This document shows positions 7,620-16,470 of a stretch of 64,000 nucleotides of DNA, piece after piece. The notes below the pieces were generated by a model, which saw only the letters and a list, made by a program, of their open reading frames with translations, had not been told where the DNA came from and ran no database searches. Origin of the DNA: Sinanaerobacter chloroacetimidivorans (GTDB taxonomy: Bacteria > Bacillota > Clostridia > Peptostreptococcales > Anaerovoracaceae); assembly GCF_018128545.1 (NCBI RefSeq), contig NZ_JAGSND010000008.1, forward strand, positions 140,752-204,751, in the 5' to 3' direction. The translations under genes were made by a program, and so were the position numbers. Numbering within the stretch: position 1 is the first letter of the stretch; each line of letters starts with the position of its first letter.

Positions 7620-9089
7620 ATGGTGAGTAAATTTAAATATGAAGATGACATTTACGGATATTGTATTTTAAGAAATGAAGATTTGGAAGCGCTTCACGAA
7701 GCCACACTGGATCTGATGGAAGATTACGGACTTCAGATCCACGGGGACGAAGCATTGGAAATCTACAGTGCCGCCGGATGTGATGTGGATCGCTCCATTG
7801 ACAGGGTAAGGTTCCCGAGAAATCTGGTAAACGACAGCATCGAATCCTGTCCCGCTGAATTTACTTTATGCGGACGAGATCCCAAGAACGATACCCTGGT
7901 AGGTGGAAAGAACGTTGCTTTTAAAAATTTTGGAACCGGAGTATTGATGATCGACCCTTATAGCGGAGAGGTGAGGGATTCCACAAAAGAGGATCTGGGC
8001 AATGTGGCAAGATTTATTGACGCTATGGATACCGTTGACGTTTTCTCTATTGCTGTTGCAGCAGGTGATGTCAATCAAAAAGTCAAATCCCTTCATGAAG
8101 CCGAGGTGGTTTTCAATAATTTAACGAAAAACTTTGCTCATGATCTTGAAGGAATCAAGAATACCCAGCGGTTTATCGATATGGCTGCTGCTATTCAGGG
8201 AGGATATGACAAATTAAGAGAACGGCCGATCATCACCATGGGGGCTTGTCCCAACAGTCCGCTGGAAATCAACGAAAATGAAACGGATATCATCATGCTG
8301 TCTGCGAAATATGGTCTTCCGATTGATATCCTCTCCATGGGGCTTTGCGGAGGTACGACACCGGCTACGCTGGCAGGAACCCTGGTAACCACCAATGCAG
8401 AGATTTTAGGCGGAATTGTTTTATCTCAAATTCTTAACAAAGGAAACCCGATTCTTTACGGCAGTTCCACCACTATTATGGATATGAAGTCCGCTACCTC
8501 ACCGGTGGGCGCGCCGGAACACGCCATGTGCGGAGCAGCGGTAGGCCAGATCGGACATTATTACGGAATCCCAACCAATGTGGGAGGAACTTAGGGGGAC
8601 AGCAAGGTGCTCGATGAACAATTAGGGCACGAAAAGACAATGACTGCCATGCTACCGGCACTGACAGGAAGTAATATTATTTACGGAATGGGAATGCTGG
8701 AAATGGGTATGACCATGAGCTATGAACAGCTTTTGATTGATCAGGAAATCGTACGCATGATCAGAAGGATCCTGCAGGGAATTCCTGTCAATAAGGAAAC
8801 CATCGCCTTGGATGTAATCCGGAAGGTAGGGCCTGCCGGAAATTATTTAGGCGAAAGACATACTCTGAAATACATGAGACAGGAATTGTCCACAACCAAT
8901 CTCATTAACAGGAAAATGAGGGACAACTGGGAAAATGCCGGTGCAAAGGATATGGCAGAACGAGCGAGAGAGCAGGCCATAGAAATCCTTGAAAATTATA
9001 AGCCTATTCCGCTTCCCGAGGATGTAAAAAGAAAAATCAGAAGCATTGTGGAAGAAGGGGAACAGGAAGCCAGAGAGATGGGAGAGTAA
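7620..9089 (+). CDS. mttB: Trimethylamine methyltransferase, with in-frame UAG (pyrrolysine)
   Basis: MttB moves a methyl group from trimethylamine to the corrinoid protein. The frame from 7620 meets TAG at 8592-8594 (codon 325) and continues in the same frame to TAA at 9087-9089. Read through, it encodes 489 residues, close to the roughly 495 of archaeal MttB, and the homology is continuous across the TAG: before it MCGAAVGQIGHYYGIPTNVG, after it GDSKVLDEQLGHEK, the conserved place of pyrrolysine in the family. tRNA-Pyl and PylSc/PylSn genes are in the same window. A standard-code caller would report two pieces (7620-8594 and 8607-9089). Non-pyrrolysine MttB homologues (glycine betaine type) lack this codon, so its presence favours true trimethylamine use. 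The start is ATG after AGGAGGAGA. Confidence 0.95.
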
Positions 9090-9127
9090 CGGGATCCCAT
9101 CTGAATTCCAGAAGAAAGGATCGTATT

Positions 9128-10531
9128 ATGGAAGCAAAAAAGTATTTTACCCGTATGGGCGATGGATCCATCGTTTATATGACGGAGGAAGAAATACGTG
9201 CTGATATTGAAAAGGGCGTACAGGATGCGGCGGACAGGGGAAAAATCCCTCCGCTGACCCAAGCGGAAATGGAGCATATCTATGATATCGTGACCATGCC
9301 CGGAGGCGTTGTTGGAGTCGAGCCATCCCTGGCCGTTGTAACATCCAACGACTCCGGCTCCGACAAATTCAGCACAAAATGCGGAATCCCCGTGGAAAGA
9401 AGCGTCAACGCCATGTTCCATGAAAGAGTTTTGGGAGCGGATTCCGTGGATATCGGTCTGGAGGATTACAATTATAAGACCGTAAAAGGAGTTGCCAAGC
9501 GTGAAGCAGCCGTGCTGAAAAATGCGCTGAACAAAACAACCATTCCACTGTTTTACGGAGCGATGCCCAATTTGGGATTTTACACAAAACCGGACGGTCC
9601 GGTGGATAACTGGGCGGTTTTATTGCCGGAAGGTAAAATCAAAGAAGCATTGGAAGCACAGGAAGAAGCTGTGGAGCATGCTGTGAGGGACATCGTCTAT
9701 GTTGCTGAGCAAATGTATGATGTAGGAGCAGACGGTATCCAGCTGGATACCAGCGGTGCGGCCGGAGATGCAGATTTCCTGGTTTCTCTGAAAGCAACGG
9801 AAATCATCAGGGAGAAATTCCCGGATATGGGTGTTGAAATCGGTATGGCCGGTGAATTTGTACTGGGAATGCATGGCAGATTGAAATATAACGGCGTGAA
9901 GCTGGCAGGCCTTTACCCTCATCAGCAGGTTAAGCTTGTGGAAGAGGCCGGAGCATCCATCTTCGGTGCCGTCGTCAATACGAACTGCAATATGTCCTTC
10001 CCATGGAATATTGCAAGAGTATGTACCTTTATCAAAGCCTGCTCCGAAGCCGCTTCCATTCCGGTACATGCAAACGCAGGTATGGGAGTGTGCGCAATCC
10101 CTATGTGCGAGACGCTGCCGGCTGATATCGTTTCCAGAGCGGATAAGTGTCTCATAGAAATCTGTAAAATCGACGGATTGTAGATTGGCGTGGGAGATCC
10201 TCTCGGTGCCGAAGCTACACACGGTATTGCAGCCAGCATGGGCGGCGTACGTACAGCCGGAGACATGGTTCTGCGTATGCAGCTTTCTCACAAAATGAGA
10301 ATCAATGAAGCAAAACAGTATGTAGCAGATAAATTAGGTCTTACATTGGAAGAACTATGTGATGTCGTGACCATGGCAGAAGTAAGAGAGGACAGAGGCT
10401 TTGGTCTTGGAAACTTCGAACCTTATGCGGAGTCTACCATAGGTATGGAGGCAAAGTTTAGGATCGCCGAAGCTTTAGATATCAAGATCAACTCTGTAGA
10501 AAGATTTAAAGAAAGAGCGGGGCTGAAATAA
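9128..10531 (+). CDS. mtbB: Dimethylamine methyltransferase, with in-frame UAG (pyrrolysine)
   Basis: MtbB methylates its corrinoid protein from dimethylamine. TAG at 10181-10183 (codon 352) interrupts a frame that continues to TAA at 10529-10531, giving 467 residues, the usual MtbB length. The motifs RMGDGS near the start, IPLFYGAMPNLG, TSGAAGDADF, AGEFVLGMHG and LYPHQQ match the family. The sequence KIDGL, then UAG, then IGVGDPLG is the conserved pyrrolysine site. The C-terminal fragment has no ribosome binding site of its own. It is 38 bases after mttB in the same operon. The matching corrinoid gene, mtbC, is 3.3 kb downstream in another transcription unit. Confidence 0.95.
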
Positions 10532-10541
10532 CGTTGATAAA

Positions 10542-10571
10542 AGCAGTGCTTCATAGGTGTGGAGCACTGCT
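10542..10571 (+). other. Strong hairpin between mtbB and the transporter gene
   Basis: AGCAGTGCTTCA and TGGAGCACTGCT pair over 12 bp (one G-U) around loop TAGGTG. No T-run follows directly; a looser T-rich stretch begins 11 bases later. It may protect or process the upstream mRNA, or terminate weakly, lowering transporter expression relative to the methyltransferases. Confidence 0.6.
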
Positions 10572-10677
10572 GATCATGCATATTTTTATTTTTGACTAAT
10601 CTAAGGAACATTGATTTATTTCCACCTGGTTTGGCTAAAATTTTATTTTTATTAATTATTTTATAAGGAGGAAAACA

Positions 10678-12120
10678 ATGGGTAAAAGAATTCCTATGTG
10701 GCAAATCTTATTGGTATTTGTCGTACTGATCGGTGGATTGATGTTCACAATTCTTAAGGTTGGAGGTTATGTTCATATTCCGCTTCTCGCTGGCGGTGCT
10801 TTCGCAGCAGTGATTGCTATTGCAAATGGTTTCAAATGGTCTTATTTGGAAAAAGGAATTATCAAGAATATCGGCAATGCCATGCAGGCATTATTGATTT
10901 TACTGACAGTAGGTATGCTGATCGGAAGCTGGATAGCGGGCGGCATTGTTCCGTCCATGATCTATTATGGACTGATGATTTTAAGCCCCGGAATCTTCCT
11001 GATTGCCACCTGCCTCATCTGTTGTATTGTTTCTCTGGCAACCGGAAGTTCCTGGACAACAGCGGGAACCGTTGGTATCGCCTTGATTGGTATTGGTTCC
11101 GGATTGGGCATTTCTCTGGGAATGACCGCAGGGGCCATCATATCAGGCGCTTACTTTGGTGACAAAATGTCTCCGCTTTCGGATACGACAAATTTGGCTC
11201 CGGCTATGGCCGGAACGGTATTGTTTGAACATATCAAGCATATGGTTTATACCGTTACCCCTTCTTTAATCATCGCGCTTATTCTGTTTGGCATTATGGG
11301 ATTCAACCATTCGAAAAATAATGCGGATCTAAGCAGCGTTACGGAGCTTATGAACGGTCTTTCCGACAACTTCTACATATCTCCGGTTTTATTAATTCCG
11401 GCATTACTGATTATTCTTATGGTTGTATTTAAAGTGCCGGCATTACCGGGACTCTTTGCCGGTGTCATTCTGGGAATTTTATGCGCAGTCATTTTCCAGG
11501 GGGGCGATTGGGCTTCCTTGGCAGGGATTGGTCTGTACGAAGGATATGTTTCCGAATCAGGAATTGAATTTATAGACAGCCTCTTATCCAGAGGCGGATT
11601 ATCCAGCATGTTCTATTCTGTTTCATTGGTAATATGCGCGATGGTGCTTGCCGGTGTTCTGGATGCAAGCGATATTCTGAAGATTGTTTGTGAACATCTT
11701 CTCAAGGTTGCGAAAAATACAGGTTCTCTTGTACTCGTCGTAATCATCACTTGTATCGGATGCAATATCCTGGCTGCCGATCAGTATATCGCCATCGTGT
11801 TGCCGGGCAGAATGTATAAAGAAGTTTTTGAGGACAGAAGATTAAAAAGAAAGAACCTATCCCGTATTTTAGAGGATTCAGGAACCATGACTTCTGCTTT
11901 AGTTCCCTGGTCTACCTGCGGCACCTTTATGTCTTCTACCCTTGGTGTGGCCACCGTTGCGTATCTTCCGTACTGTTTCCTCAATCTCATGAATCCGCTG
12001 GTTTCTCTTTTCTATGGCTTTACAGGAATCACAATGGAAAAGATGAGCGAGGAAGAATATCAGGCTATTTTAAGACAGAGAGAAGCTGACGCTGCGGCTG
12101 AGGCTAAGCTCATCGCATAA
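10678..12120 (+). CDS. NhaC-family transporter of the methylamine operon
   Basis: A 480-residue polytopic membrane protein with about 12 hydrophobic helices. It resembles the NhaC Na+/H+ antiporter family: GSWTTAGTVGIALIGIG, GAYFGDKMSPLSDTTNLAPAMAG and the late segment TSALVPWSTCGTFMSSTLGV are typical. As the fourth gene of the mttC-mttB-mtbB unit it may import methylamines or maintain the ion balance needed for uptake; the substrate cannot be read from the sequence. AAGGAGGA lies 7 bases before the ATG. A long terminator follows 45 bases after the stop and ends the operon. Confidence 0.83.
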   Translation: MGKRIPMWQILLVFVVLIGGLMFTILKVGGYVHIPLLAGGAFAAVIAIANGFKWSYLEKGIIKNIGNAMQALLILLTVGMLIGSWIAGGIVPSMIYYGLMILSPGIFLIATCLICCIVSLATGSSWTTAGTVGIALIGIGSGLGISLGMTAGAIISGAYFGDKMSPLSDTTNLAPAMAGTVLFEHIKHMVYTVTPSLIIALILFGIMGFNHSKNNADLSSVTELMNGLSDNFYISPVLLIPALLIILMVVFKVPALPGLFAGVILGILCAVIFQGGDWASLAGIGLYEGYVSESGIEFIDSLLSRGGLSSMFYSVSLVICAMVLAGVLDASDILKIVCEHLLKVAKNTGSLVLVVIITCIGCNILAADQYIAIVLPGRMYKEVFEDRRLKRKNLSRILEDSGTMTSALVPWSTCGTFMSSTLGVATVAYLPYCFLNLMNPLVSLFYGFTGITMEKMSEEEYQAILRQREADAAAEAKLIA

Positions 12121-12164
12121 TGGACAGCATAAAAGGCAAATCAATCTACCCTATATAGATCCTT

Positions 12165-12213
12165 AAAGCCGGGGAAGTGACATATTTGAATGTCACTTTC
12201 TTGGCTTTTTTTT
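12165..12213 (+). terminator. Terminator of the mttC-mttB-mtbB-transporter operon
   Basis: The outer arms AAAGCC and GGCTTT and inner arms AAGTGACAT and ATGTCACTT form one long, slightly interrupted stem, followed by a run of T to 12213. Confidence 0.9.
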
Positions 12214-12245
12214 AATGAGAACTATTTATTCACAAAGATTTCGTG

Positions 12246-12251
12246 TATAAT
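12246..12251 (+). promoter_or_regulatory. Likely -10 element of the activator-mtbC-pyl unit
   Basis: TATAAT at 12246-12251 lies 15 bases before the structured leader at 12266. No good -35 hexamer is found at the expected distance, so an activator may be needed. Confidence 0.5.
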
Positions 12252-12265
12252 AATGCTAATATTTA

Positions 12266-12369
12266 GAGGCTGCTGAACAAACCCCGAATGGATGCATTGG
12301 TTTGTTCAGGCCGGATCAAGTCCGGGCGAAAGCAGCCGAAAAGAAAGCTGGAGGCTGCTTTCCAGCCTC
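12266..12369 (+). ncRNA. Structured leader RNA with a competing pairing (candidate riboswitch-like element)
   Basis: GGCTGCT (12268-12274) pairs perfectly with AGCAGCC (12331-12337), enclosing two hairpins: GAACAAACC/GGTTTGTTC (9 bp, 12275-12307) and CCGGA/TCCGG with loop TCAAG (12311-12325). Together these make a three-way junction. A second GGCTGCT at 12353-12359 could take the AGCAGCC strand instead; otherwise it sits in GAGGCTG/CAGCCTC (12351-12369). Two mutually exclusive folds upstream of a start codon are the mark of a regulatory leader. I see no B12 box, T-box, SAM, TPP, FMN or THF signatures. The structure is seen by hand pairing only; function is inferred. Confidence 0.55.
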
Positions 12370-12421
12370 TCATTATCGGCGAATCGAACCAAAGGTGATA
12401 TGGAAGGATATTGGAGAATAT

Positions 12422-13846
12422 ATGAAAAATAATACCTGTATTGGCGGCGGTAAATGCGAAGAATGCGGAAAATGCAATTTAAAAGATTCCACCGGGCGGA
12501 AAAAAAATCTGACTTATTTACCTGATGATTTTGTTCCGGATGCTGAACCCTTTGGTGAGGGTGTCCAACCATTGGGAATTGCATTTGATATCGGGACAAC
12601 AACGGTTGTGGCAATGTTCTGGGATCTGAAAGAACGGACTCTCATCGATACCATTGCTAAGACAAACCCGCAGAGCACCTATGGTGCGGATGTTATTTCC
12701 AGGATTACTTACAGCAGTGAAAGCGAAGACCGCCGGCATCTCATGCAAGCGAAAATAATAAATTGTTTTAATGAGATGATCGAAGAGTTTCTTTCCATCC
12801 ATAAATGGAAGGAGGATTCTTTTATCAGAGCAACTGTGGTAGGAAATACCACAATGAGTCACCTGTTTTTAGGAGTCGATGCCTCCTCGCTGGCAAGAGC
12901 TCCCTTTGAACCTGCTTTCTATGGGCCCGTGTTAAAACGTTCTTCCGAGTTGGGAATCCGGATGAATCCGGACGCTGAAATACATATTCTCCCTAATATT
13001 GCCGGTCATGTAGGCTCCGATATCCTTGGAGTGCTATTTGCATCGGGAATGAGGCGCCGGAAAGGTCTGACCCTTGCTATTGATGTGGGAACCAACGGAG
13101 AAATTGTACTGGCACTCAACGGCAGACTGATGGCATGCTCTACTGCTGCAGGACCCGCTTTTGAGGGAGCCTGTATTCATCAGGGCATGCGTGCGGCAAA
13201 AGGATCTATTGAACGTGTGAAAATTGAAAATGGTGAGGTAAAAATTCAAGTCATTGAAGGCGCTGCCCCCATCGGGATCTGCGGCTCCGGCTTGATCGAC
13301 ACCATTGCGCAAATGCTGGACGCAGGTATCTTGAATTATAAAGGAAATATCGTCACCAAGGAAGCTGCTGTGGCTTCCGGTATGGATGCCGATTTGGCAG
13401 AAAGGCTTCGAAAGGGTATCCATGGAAATGAATTTGTTTTGGTGTGGCAGGACTCGGGAAAGGATATTGTCATTACACAGAAAGATATTCGTGAGGTTCA
13501 GCTGGCGAAAGGAGCAATTTATGGCGGTATTGTCATTCTGATGCAATGTATGAATACAGACCCGTCACAGCTTGAAGAAATATTATTGGCAGGAGCCTTC
13601 GGAAGCTATATTGATAAAAAAAGTGCTTTACGCATTGGTATGTTACCTAATGTTAGAGAAGAGAAGATTACGTATATTGGAAATGCAGCGGGAGTAGGTG
13701 CCTGTATGGCACTATTGTCGGAGAATTTAAGAGAGCAGGCAGCTGAGCAGGCTCAGGAAGTAGAGCATGTGGAGCTTGCGCTTCATCCGAATTTTGAGAA
13801 GGAGTATCTGAATGCTATGTATTTCCCTCGGCAATACCCGGTATGA
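12422..13846 (+). CDS. ASKHA-domain corrinoid activation protein (RACo/RamA-like)
   Basis: A 474-residue protein of the DUF4445/ASKHA group that uses ATP to return oxidised corrinoid proteins to Co(I). Phosphate-binding motifs are DIGTTTVVAMF near the start and LAIDVGTNGEIVL in the middle, with GICGSGLID and LAGAFGSYID later. Unlike RACo-type activators, which begin with a 2Fe-2S ferredoxin domain, and RamA, which ends with two 4Fe-4S motifs, this one has only a short N-terminal cluster: Cys6, 12, 15 and 18 (C-x5-C-x2-C-x2-C). The frame is open back to 12302, but the ATG at 12422 has a GGAG site about 8 bases upstream and leaves the leader RNA untranslated. mtbC follows after 27 bases. Confidence 0.85.
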   Translation: MKNNTCIGGGKCEECGKCNLKDSTGRKKNLTYLPDDFVPDAEPFGEGVQPLGIAFDIGTTTVVAMFWDLKERTLIDTIAKTNPQSTYGADVISRITYSSESEDRRHLMQAKIINCFNEMIEEFLSIHKWKEDSFIRATVVGNTTMSHLFLGVDASSLARAPFEPAFYGPVLKRSSELGIRMNPDAEIHILPNIAGHVGSDILGVLFASGMRRRKGLTLAIDVGTNGEIVLALNGRLMACSTAAGPAFEGACIHQGMRAAKGSIERVKIENGEVKIQVIEGAAPIGICGSGLIDTIAQMLDAGILNYKGNIVTKEAAVASGMDADLAERLRKGIHGNEFVLVWQDSGKDIVITQKDIREVQLAKGAIYGGIVILMQCMNTDPSQLEEILLAGAFGSYIDKKSALRIGMLPNVREEKITYIGNAAGVGACMALLSENLREQAAEQAQEVEHVELALHPNFEKEYLNAMYFPRQYPV

Positions 13847-13873
13847 CTAAGACTCTAAGGAGGGTATCGTTTT

Positions 13874-14518
13874 GTGAGTAAAGAAGAATTAATTAGAATT
13901 GCACATCATACGATTATGGATGCGGACGAGGAAAAAGCAGTACAGGTGATCGAAGATGCGTTGGAAGAGGGCTTAGACCTGATTGAAATTCTGCAGGAAG
14001 GATTTGCAGAAGGAAACCGGGAAGTTGGTGAACTATTTGAAAATGGTCAGCTCAGCTTACCTGAACTTATATTTTCTACTGAAGTAATGAAGAAGGTCAT
14101 CGATCTGGTGGAAGCCCATACCGGGATGGGAAAAGAAAAGGTGAAAGGAAAGGTGCTCATCGCTACCGTAGATGGAGATGTTCATGAAATTGGCAAGGGT
14201 ATGGTAGCCTCCACTATGAAAAGCTATGGCATTGAAGTGATAGATATTGGAAGAGAGGTGCCTGTAGAGACCATTATTGAGAAAGCGGAGGAATACGGTG
14301 TAGATATCATCGGAACCAGTGCGCTGCTTACCTCTACTTTAAAGGAGCAAAAGAAGCTGGAGGATGCTTTAAGGGAAATGGGACTGAGAAATAAATATAA
14401 AACCATGGTAGGCGGGGCCCCGTGCACGCTGCGGTGGGCGAAGCGAATCGGCGCAGATGCTTACAGTGAGGATGCGGTGGAAGCTGCCAAAAAGGCATTG
14501 GAACTTCTGAAAAAATAG
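13874..14518 (+). CDS. mtbC: Dimethylamine-type corrinoid protein
   Basis: A 214-residue corrinoid protein parallel to MttC, with a helical cap and a B12 domain bearing Asp102-His104-Gly107 (DVHEIGKG), then GTSALLTSTL and VGGAPCTLRW. With MttC next to mttB, this second copy is the natural partner of MtbB, although a monomethylamine partner is also possible because the families are close. It starts with GTG after AAGGAGGG. It ends with UAG, which could be read as pyrrolysine; the next in-frame stop about 27 codons on is again UAG and lies inside pylSc in another frame. pylSc begins 22 bases later. Confidence 0.85.
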   Translation: MSKEELIRIAHHTIMDADEEKAVQVIEDALEEGLDLIEILQEGFAEGNREVGELFENGQLSLPELIFSTEVMKKVIDLVEAHTGMGKEKVKGKVLIATVDGDVHEIGKGMVASTMKSYGIEVIDIGREVPVETIIEKAEEYGVDIIGTSALLTSTLKEQKKLEDALREMGLRNKYKTMVGGAPCTLRWAKRIGADAYSEDAVEAAKKALELLKK

Positions 14519-14540
14519 AAGCGGAAGATAGGAGATTGTC

Positions 14541-15380
14541 ATGTCGGAAAGGTTTACAACAACTCAGATTCAGAGGCTGATAGAACTGAATGCGGGGGAG
14601 GATAGAGAAAAACTGGAATTTGAGAGCACAGAGGAAAGAAATCGAAATTATAAAATAATAGAGGGAGCTTTGGTGAAGGAACACAAAGAAAAAATAAAAA
14701 AGCTTCTTGAGAAAGATCGAAGGCCTTTATCTTTGCAGATTATTCGTAATCTTGAATCCTGGCTTTTTGAAGAAGGCTTTACCCAGGTGGTTACACCTAC
14801 TATGATTTCCTCCTCCATGCTTGAGAAAATGACCATAACTAAGGATCATCCGCTTACAAATCAAGTATTCTGGATAGACTCCAAAAAATGTTTGAGGCCT
14901 ATGCTGGCTCCTAACTTATATGAGGTGATGAGAGACCTCTATAAGGTTTCAAAAGATACGGTGAGAATCTTTGAGTGGGGATCCTGCTTCCGTAAGGAAT
15001 CTCAGGGAGCAGAGCATATGAATGAATTTACCATGCTGAATTTTGTGGAGCTTGCCGGTGTCGGGGAAGGATGCCAGATGGAACGGCTGAAAAGCCTGGC
15101 AATCTCTGCAATGAAAGCCATTGGGATTGAGGACTATGAATTGGTCACAGAAAAGTCGGAAGTATATGGAGAGACCCTGGATATCGTATCAGGAGAGTTG
15201 GAACTGGCTTCCGGTGCTTATGGCCCGCATTTTCTCGACAGTAAATGGGGTGTTTTTGAACCTTGGGTTGGAATCGGCTTTGGTATCGAACGAATTGCTA
15301 TGAAATTAGGCCAATATGAGACGATTAAGAGAGTAGGCAGGAGTACCACGTTTCTGGATGGCTCCCCGTTGAGCTTATAA
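14541..15380 (+). CDS. pylSc: Pyrrolysyl-tRNA synthetase, catalytic (C-terminal) subunit
   Basis: A 279-residue class II synthetase domain that charges tRNA-Pyl with pyrrolysine. It matches the catalytic half of archaeal PylRS: LRPMLAPNLYEVMRDL, motif 2 CFRKE (149-153), FTMLNF with the gatekeeper Asn at 167, VYGETLDI with the mobile-loop Tyr at 209, and motif 3 GFGIERI (246-252). The pocket Cys of Methanosarcina (348) is Val169 here. The N-terminal tRNA-binding domain is a separate gene (pylSn at 19850), as in Desulfitobacterium and other bacteria. The AGGAG site is 7 bases before the ATG. It lies between mtbC and pylD. Confidence 0.96.
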   Translation: MSERFTTTQIQRLIELNAGEDREKLEFESTEERNRNYKIIEGALVKEHKEKIKKLLEKDRRPLSLQIIRNLESWLFEEGFTQVVTPTMISSSMLEKMTITKDHPLTNQVFWIDSKKCLRPMLAPNLYEVMRDLYKVSKDTVRIFEWGSCFRKESQGAEHMNEFTMLNFVELAGVGEGCQMERLKSLAISAMKAIGIEDYELVTEKSEVYGETLDIVSGELELASGAYGPHFLDSKWGVFEPWVGIGFGIERIAMKLGQYETIKRVGRSTTFLDGSPLSL

Positions 15381-15452
15381 ATAGGGGCCGCAGAACAAAA
15401 CCGAAGGGTAAGCCCTAATAAATTTATTACATCAGATTTGGAGAAGAAAAGT
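15381..15452 (+). other. pylSc-pylD spacer
   Basis: This is the place where bacterial pyl clusters usually carry pylB and pylC; here only 72 bases separate pylSc from pylD. The segment GCCGCAGAACAAAACCGAA near 15387 resembles the start of the structured leader at 12268 (GCTGCTGAACAAACCCCGAA), and AGGG/CCCT can form a tiny hairpin. No open frame is present. Confidence 0.4.
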
Positions 15453-16256
15453 ATGACTAGATTAATAAGAGATTGGTTAGCAGACATTGAGGATGGGATC
15501 AAAGAATATCAGCAAATTCTGAAAGCAAAGACCGGCTTGAATTACGCAGCGCTGGCTGCCAAAGCAAGCGGCTGTTCTGCCGGAGATATTGAAAGGGCTT
15601 CTTTGAGCCTTAAAGTTGCTGTGGTTCCAGTGACCAGCGGTTTGGGCATGATCGGATCCTTTGCCCAGTCGGTGGCGGCAGTGGTGGGTGTTATGGGTTT
15701 TCAAACCTTTGTTACGTCACATACGGATGTAGACGGTATTTATGAAGCATACCAAAACGGTGCGGATATGGTCTTCATCGCTGACGATAATCGATTTATC
15801 AGTATGAACCTTCACAAAAAGAAGATGGCTGACAACAATAATGCCACTGCTTTGGGTTACATTGCCGCTCTGGAAGGGGCCTGCGGAACCCTGGCCGGGA
15901 AAGAGGTCCTGCTGCTTGGATGTGGTGTTCTGGGACGGGAGTTCCTAAAAGCATTAAAGAAAAGAGGTGCTTCTGTCAGTGTCTATGATAAAGATCAGGA
16001 GAAGAGATCCGATCTGGAAAAAGAAGATGTTCGTGTGCTTTCTGCACCCGAAGAAATCAGTGGTTATCGCTATGTTATCGATGCAACGAATCAGGAAGGA
16101 TGGCTGAAACGAACCATGCTTCATCCGGATGTATGGTTGATGTCCCCAGGAATTCCACTGTCTTTGGATCAGGATGCTTATCGTTGCCATTCCGACAGAG
16201 TGGTTCATGACTATCTGCAGATTGGTGTTGCAGTGATGCTCGGATTGATTTTATAA
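15453..16256 (+). CDS. pylD: Pyrrolysine biosynthesis dehydrogenase PylD
   Basis: PylD oxidises the lysine-methylornithine dipeptide and so completes pyrrolysine. The 267-residue protein matches the family in AVVPVTSGLGMIGSFAQSV, TDVDGIYEAYQNGADMVFIADDN and the Rossmann nucleotide motif LLLGCGVLGREFLKAL, and it ends MSPGIPLSLD followed by LQIGVAVMLG. The ATG at 15453 follows GGAG by 9 bases; the frame extends 5 codons further to a TTG that is less likely. Its substrate depends on PylB and PylC, which are not encoded here. A terminator lies about 125 bases downstream. Confidence 0.94.
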   Translation: MTRLIRDWLADIEDGIKEYQQILKAKTGLNYAALAAKASGCSAGDIERASLSLKVAVVPVTSGLGMIGSFAQSVAAVVGVMGFQTFVTSHTDVDGIYEAYQNGADMVFIADDNRFISMNLHKKKMADNNNATALGYIAALEGACGTLAGKEVLLLGCGVLGREFLKALKKRGASVSVYDKDQEKRSDLEKEDVRVLSAPEEISGYRYVIDATNQEGWLKRTMLHPDVWLMSPGIPLSLDQDAYRCHSDRVVHDYLQIGVAVMLGLIL

Positions 16257-16381
16257 AACGAAGCCGGATTTGATTTCATAAAACTAATGATTTTACAAAT
16301 ACATAATAATTTTACCAGCAATTATAAGATGCATGTAATAAAAACACTAAAATACCTAAATTAAATACAAAAATATCAAAG

Positions 16382-16412
16382 AAGCCTTCTAGTTTCCCTG
16401 GAAGGCTTTCTT
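16382..16412 (+). terminator. Terminator after pylD
   Basis: AAGCCTTC and GAAGGCTT form an 8-bp stem, followed by TCTT. The preceding 120 bases (16257-16380) are AT-rich with no gene that I can support. Confidence 0.65.
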
Positions 16413-16413
16413 G

Positions 16414-16419
16414 TATAAT
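16414..16419 (+). promoter_or_regulatory. -10 element for the UroD-like gene
   Basis: TATAAT lies directly after the pylD terminator and about 50 bases before the ATG at 16471; AGTTTC lies 17 bases upstream as a poor -35. This marks a separate transcription unit. Confidence 0.5.
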
Positions 16420-16470
16420 AAAGCTGTAAACGTGCTCGGTCGAAGGATCAAATGTAGGAGGAATAGCAAA

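Noticed and set aside
8607..9089. Apparent separate gene after mttB
   Set aside because: It is in the same frame as mttB, begins 4 codons after the UAG and continues MttB homology; it is the C-terminal part.
9620..10291. 223-residue minus-strand open frame
   Set aside because: Antisense to mtbB, with Cys/His-rich random composition.
10190..10531. Apparent separate gene after mtbB
   Set aside because: Same frame, no ribosome site, and MtbB homology continues across the UAG.
12266..12369. Cobalamin riboswitch
   Set aside because: A B12 riboswitch was expected next to corrinoid genes, but no B12-box-like core is present and the junction shape differs.
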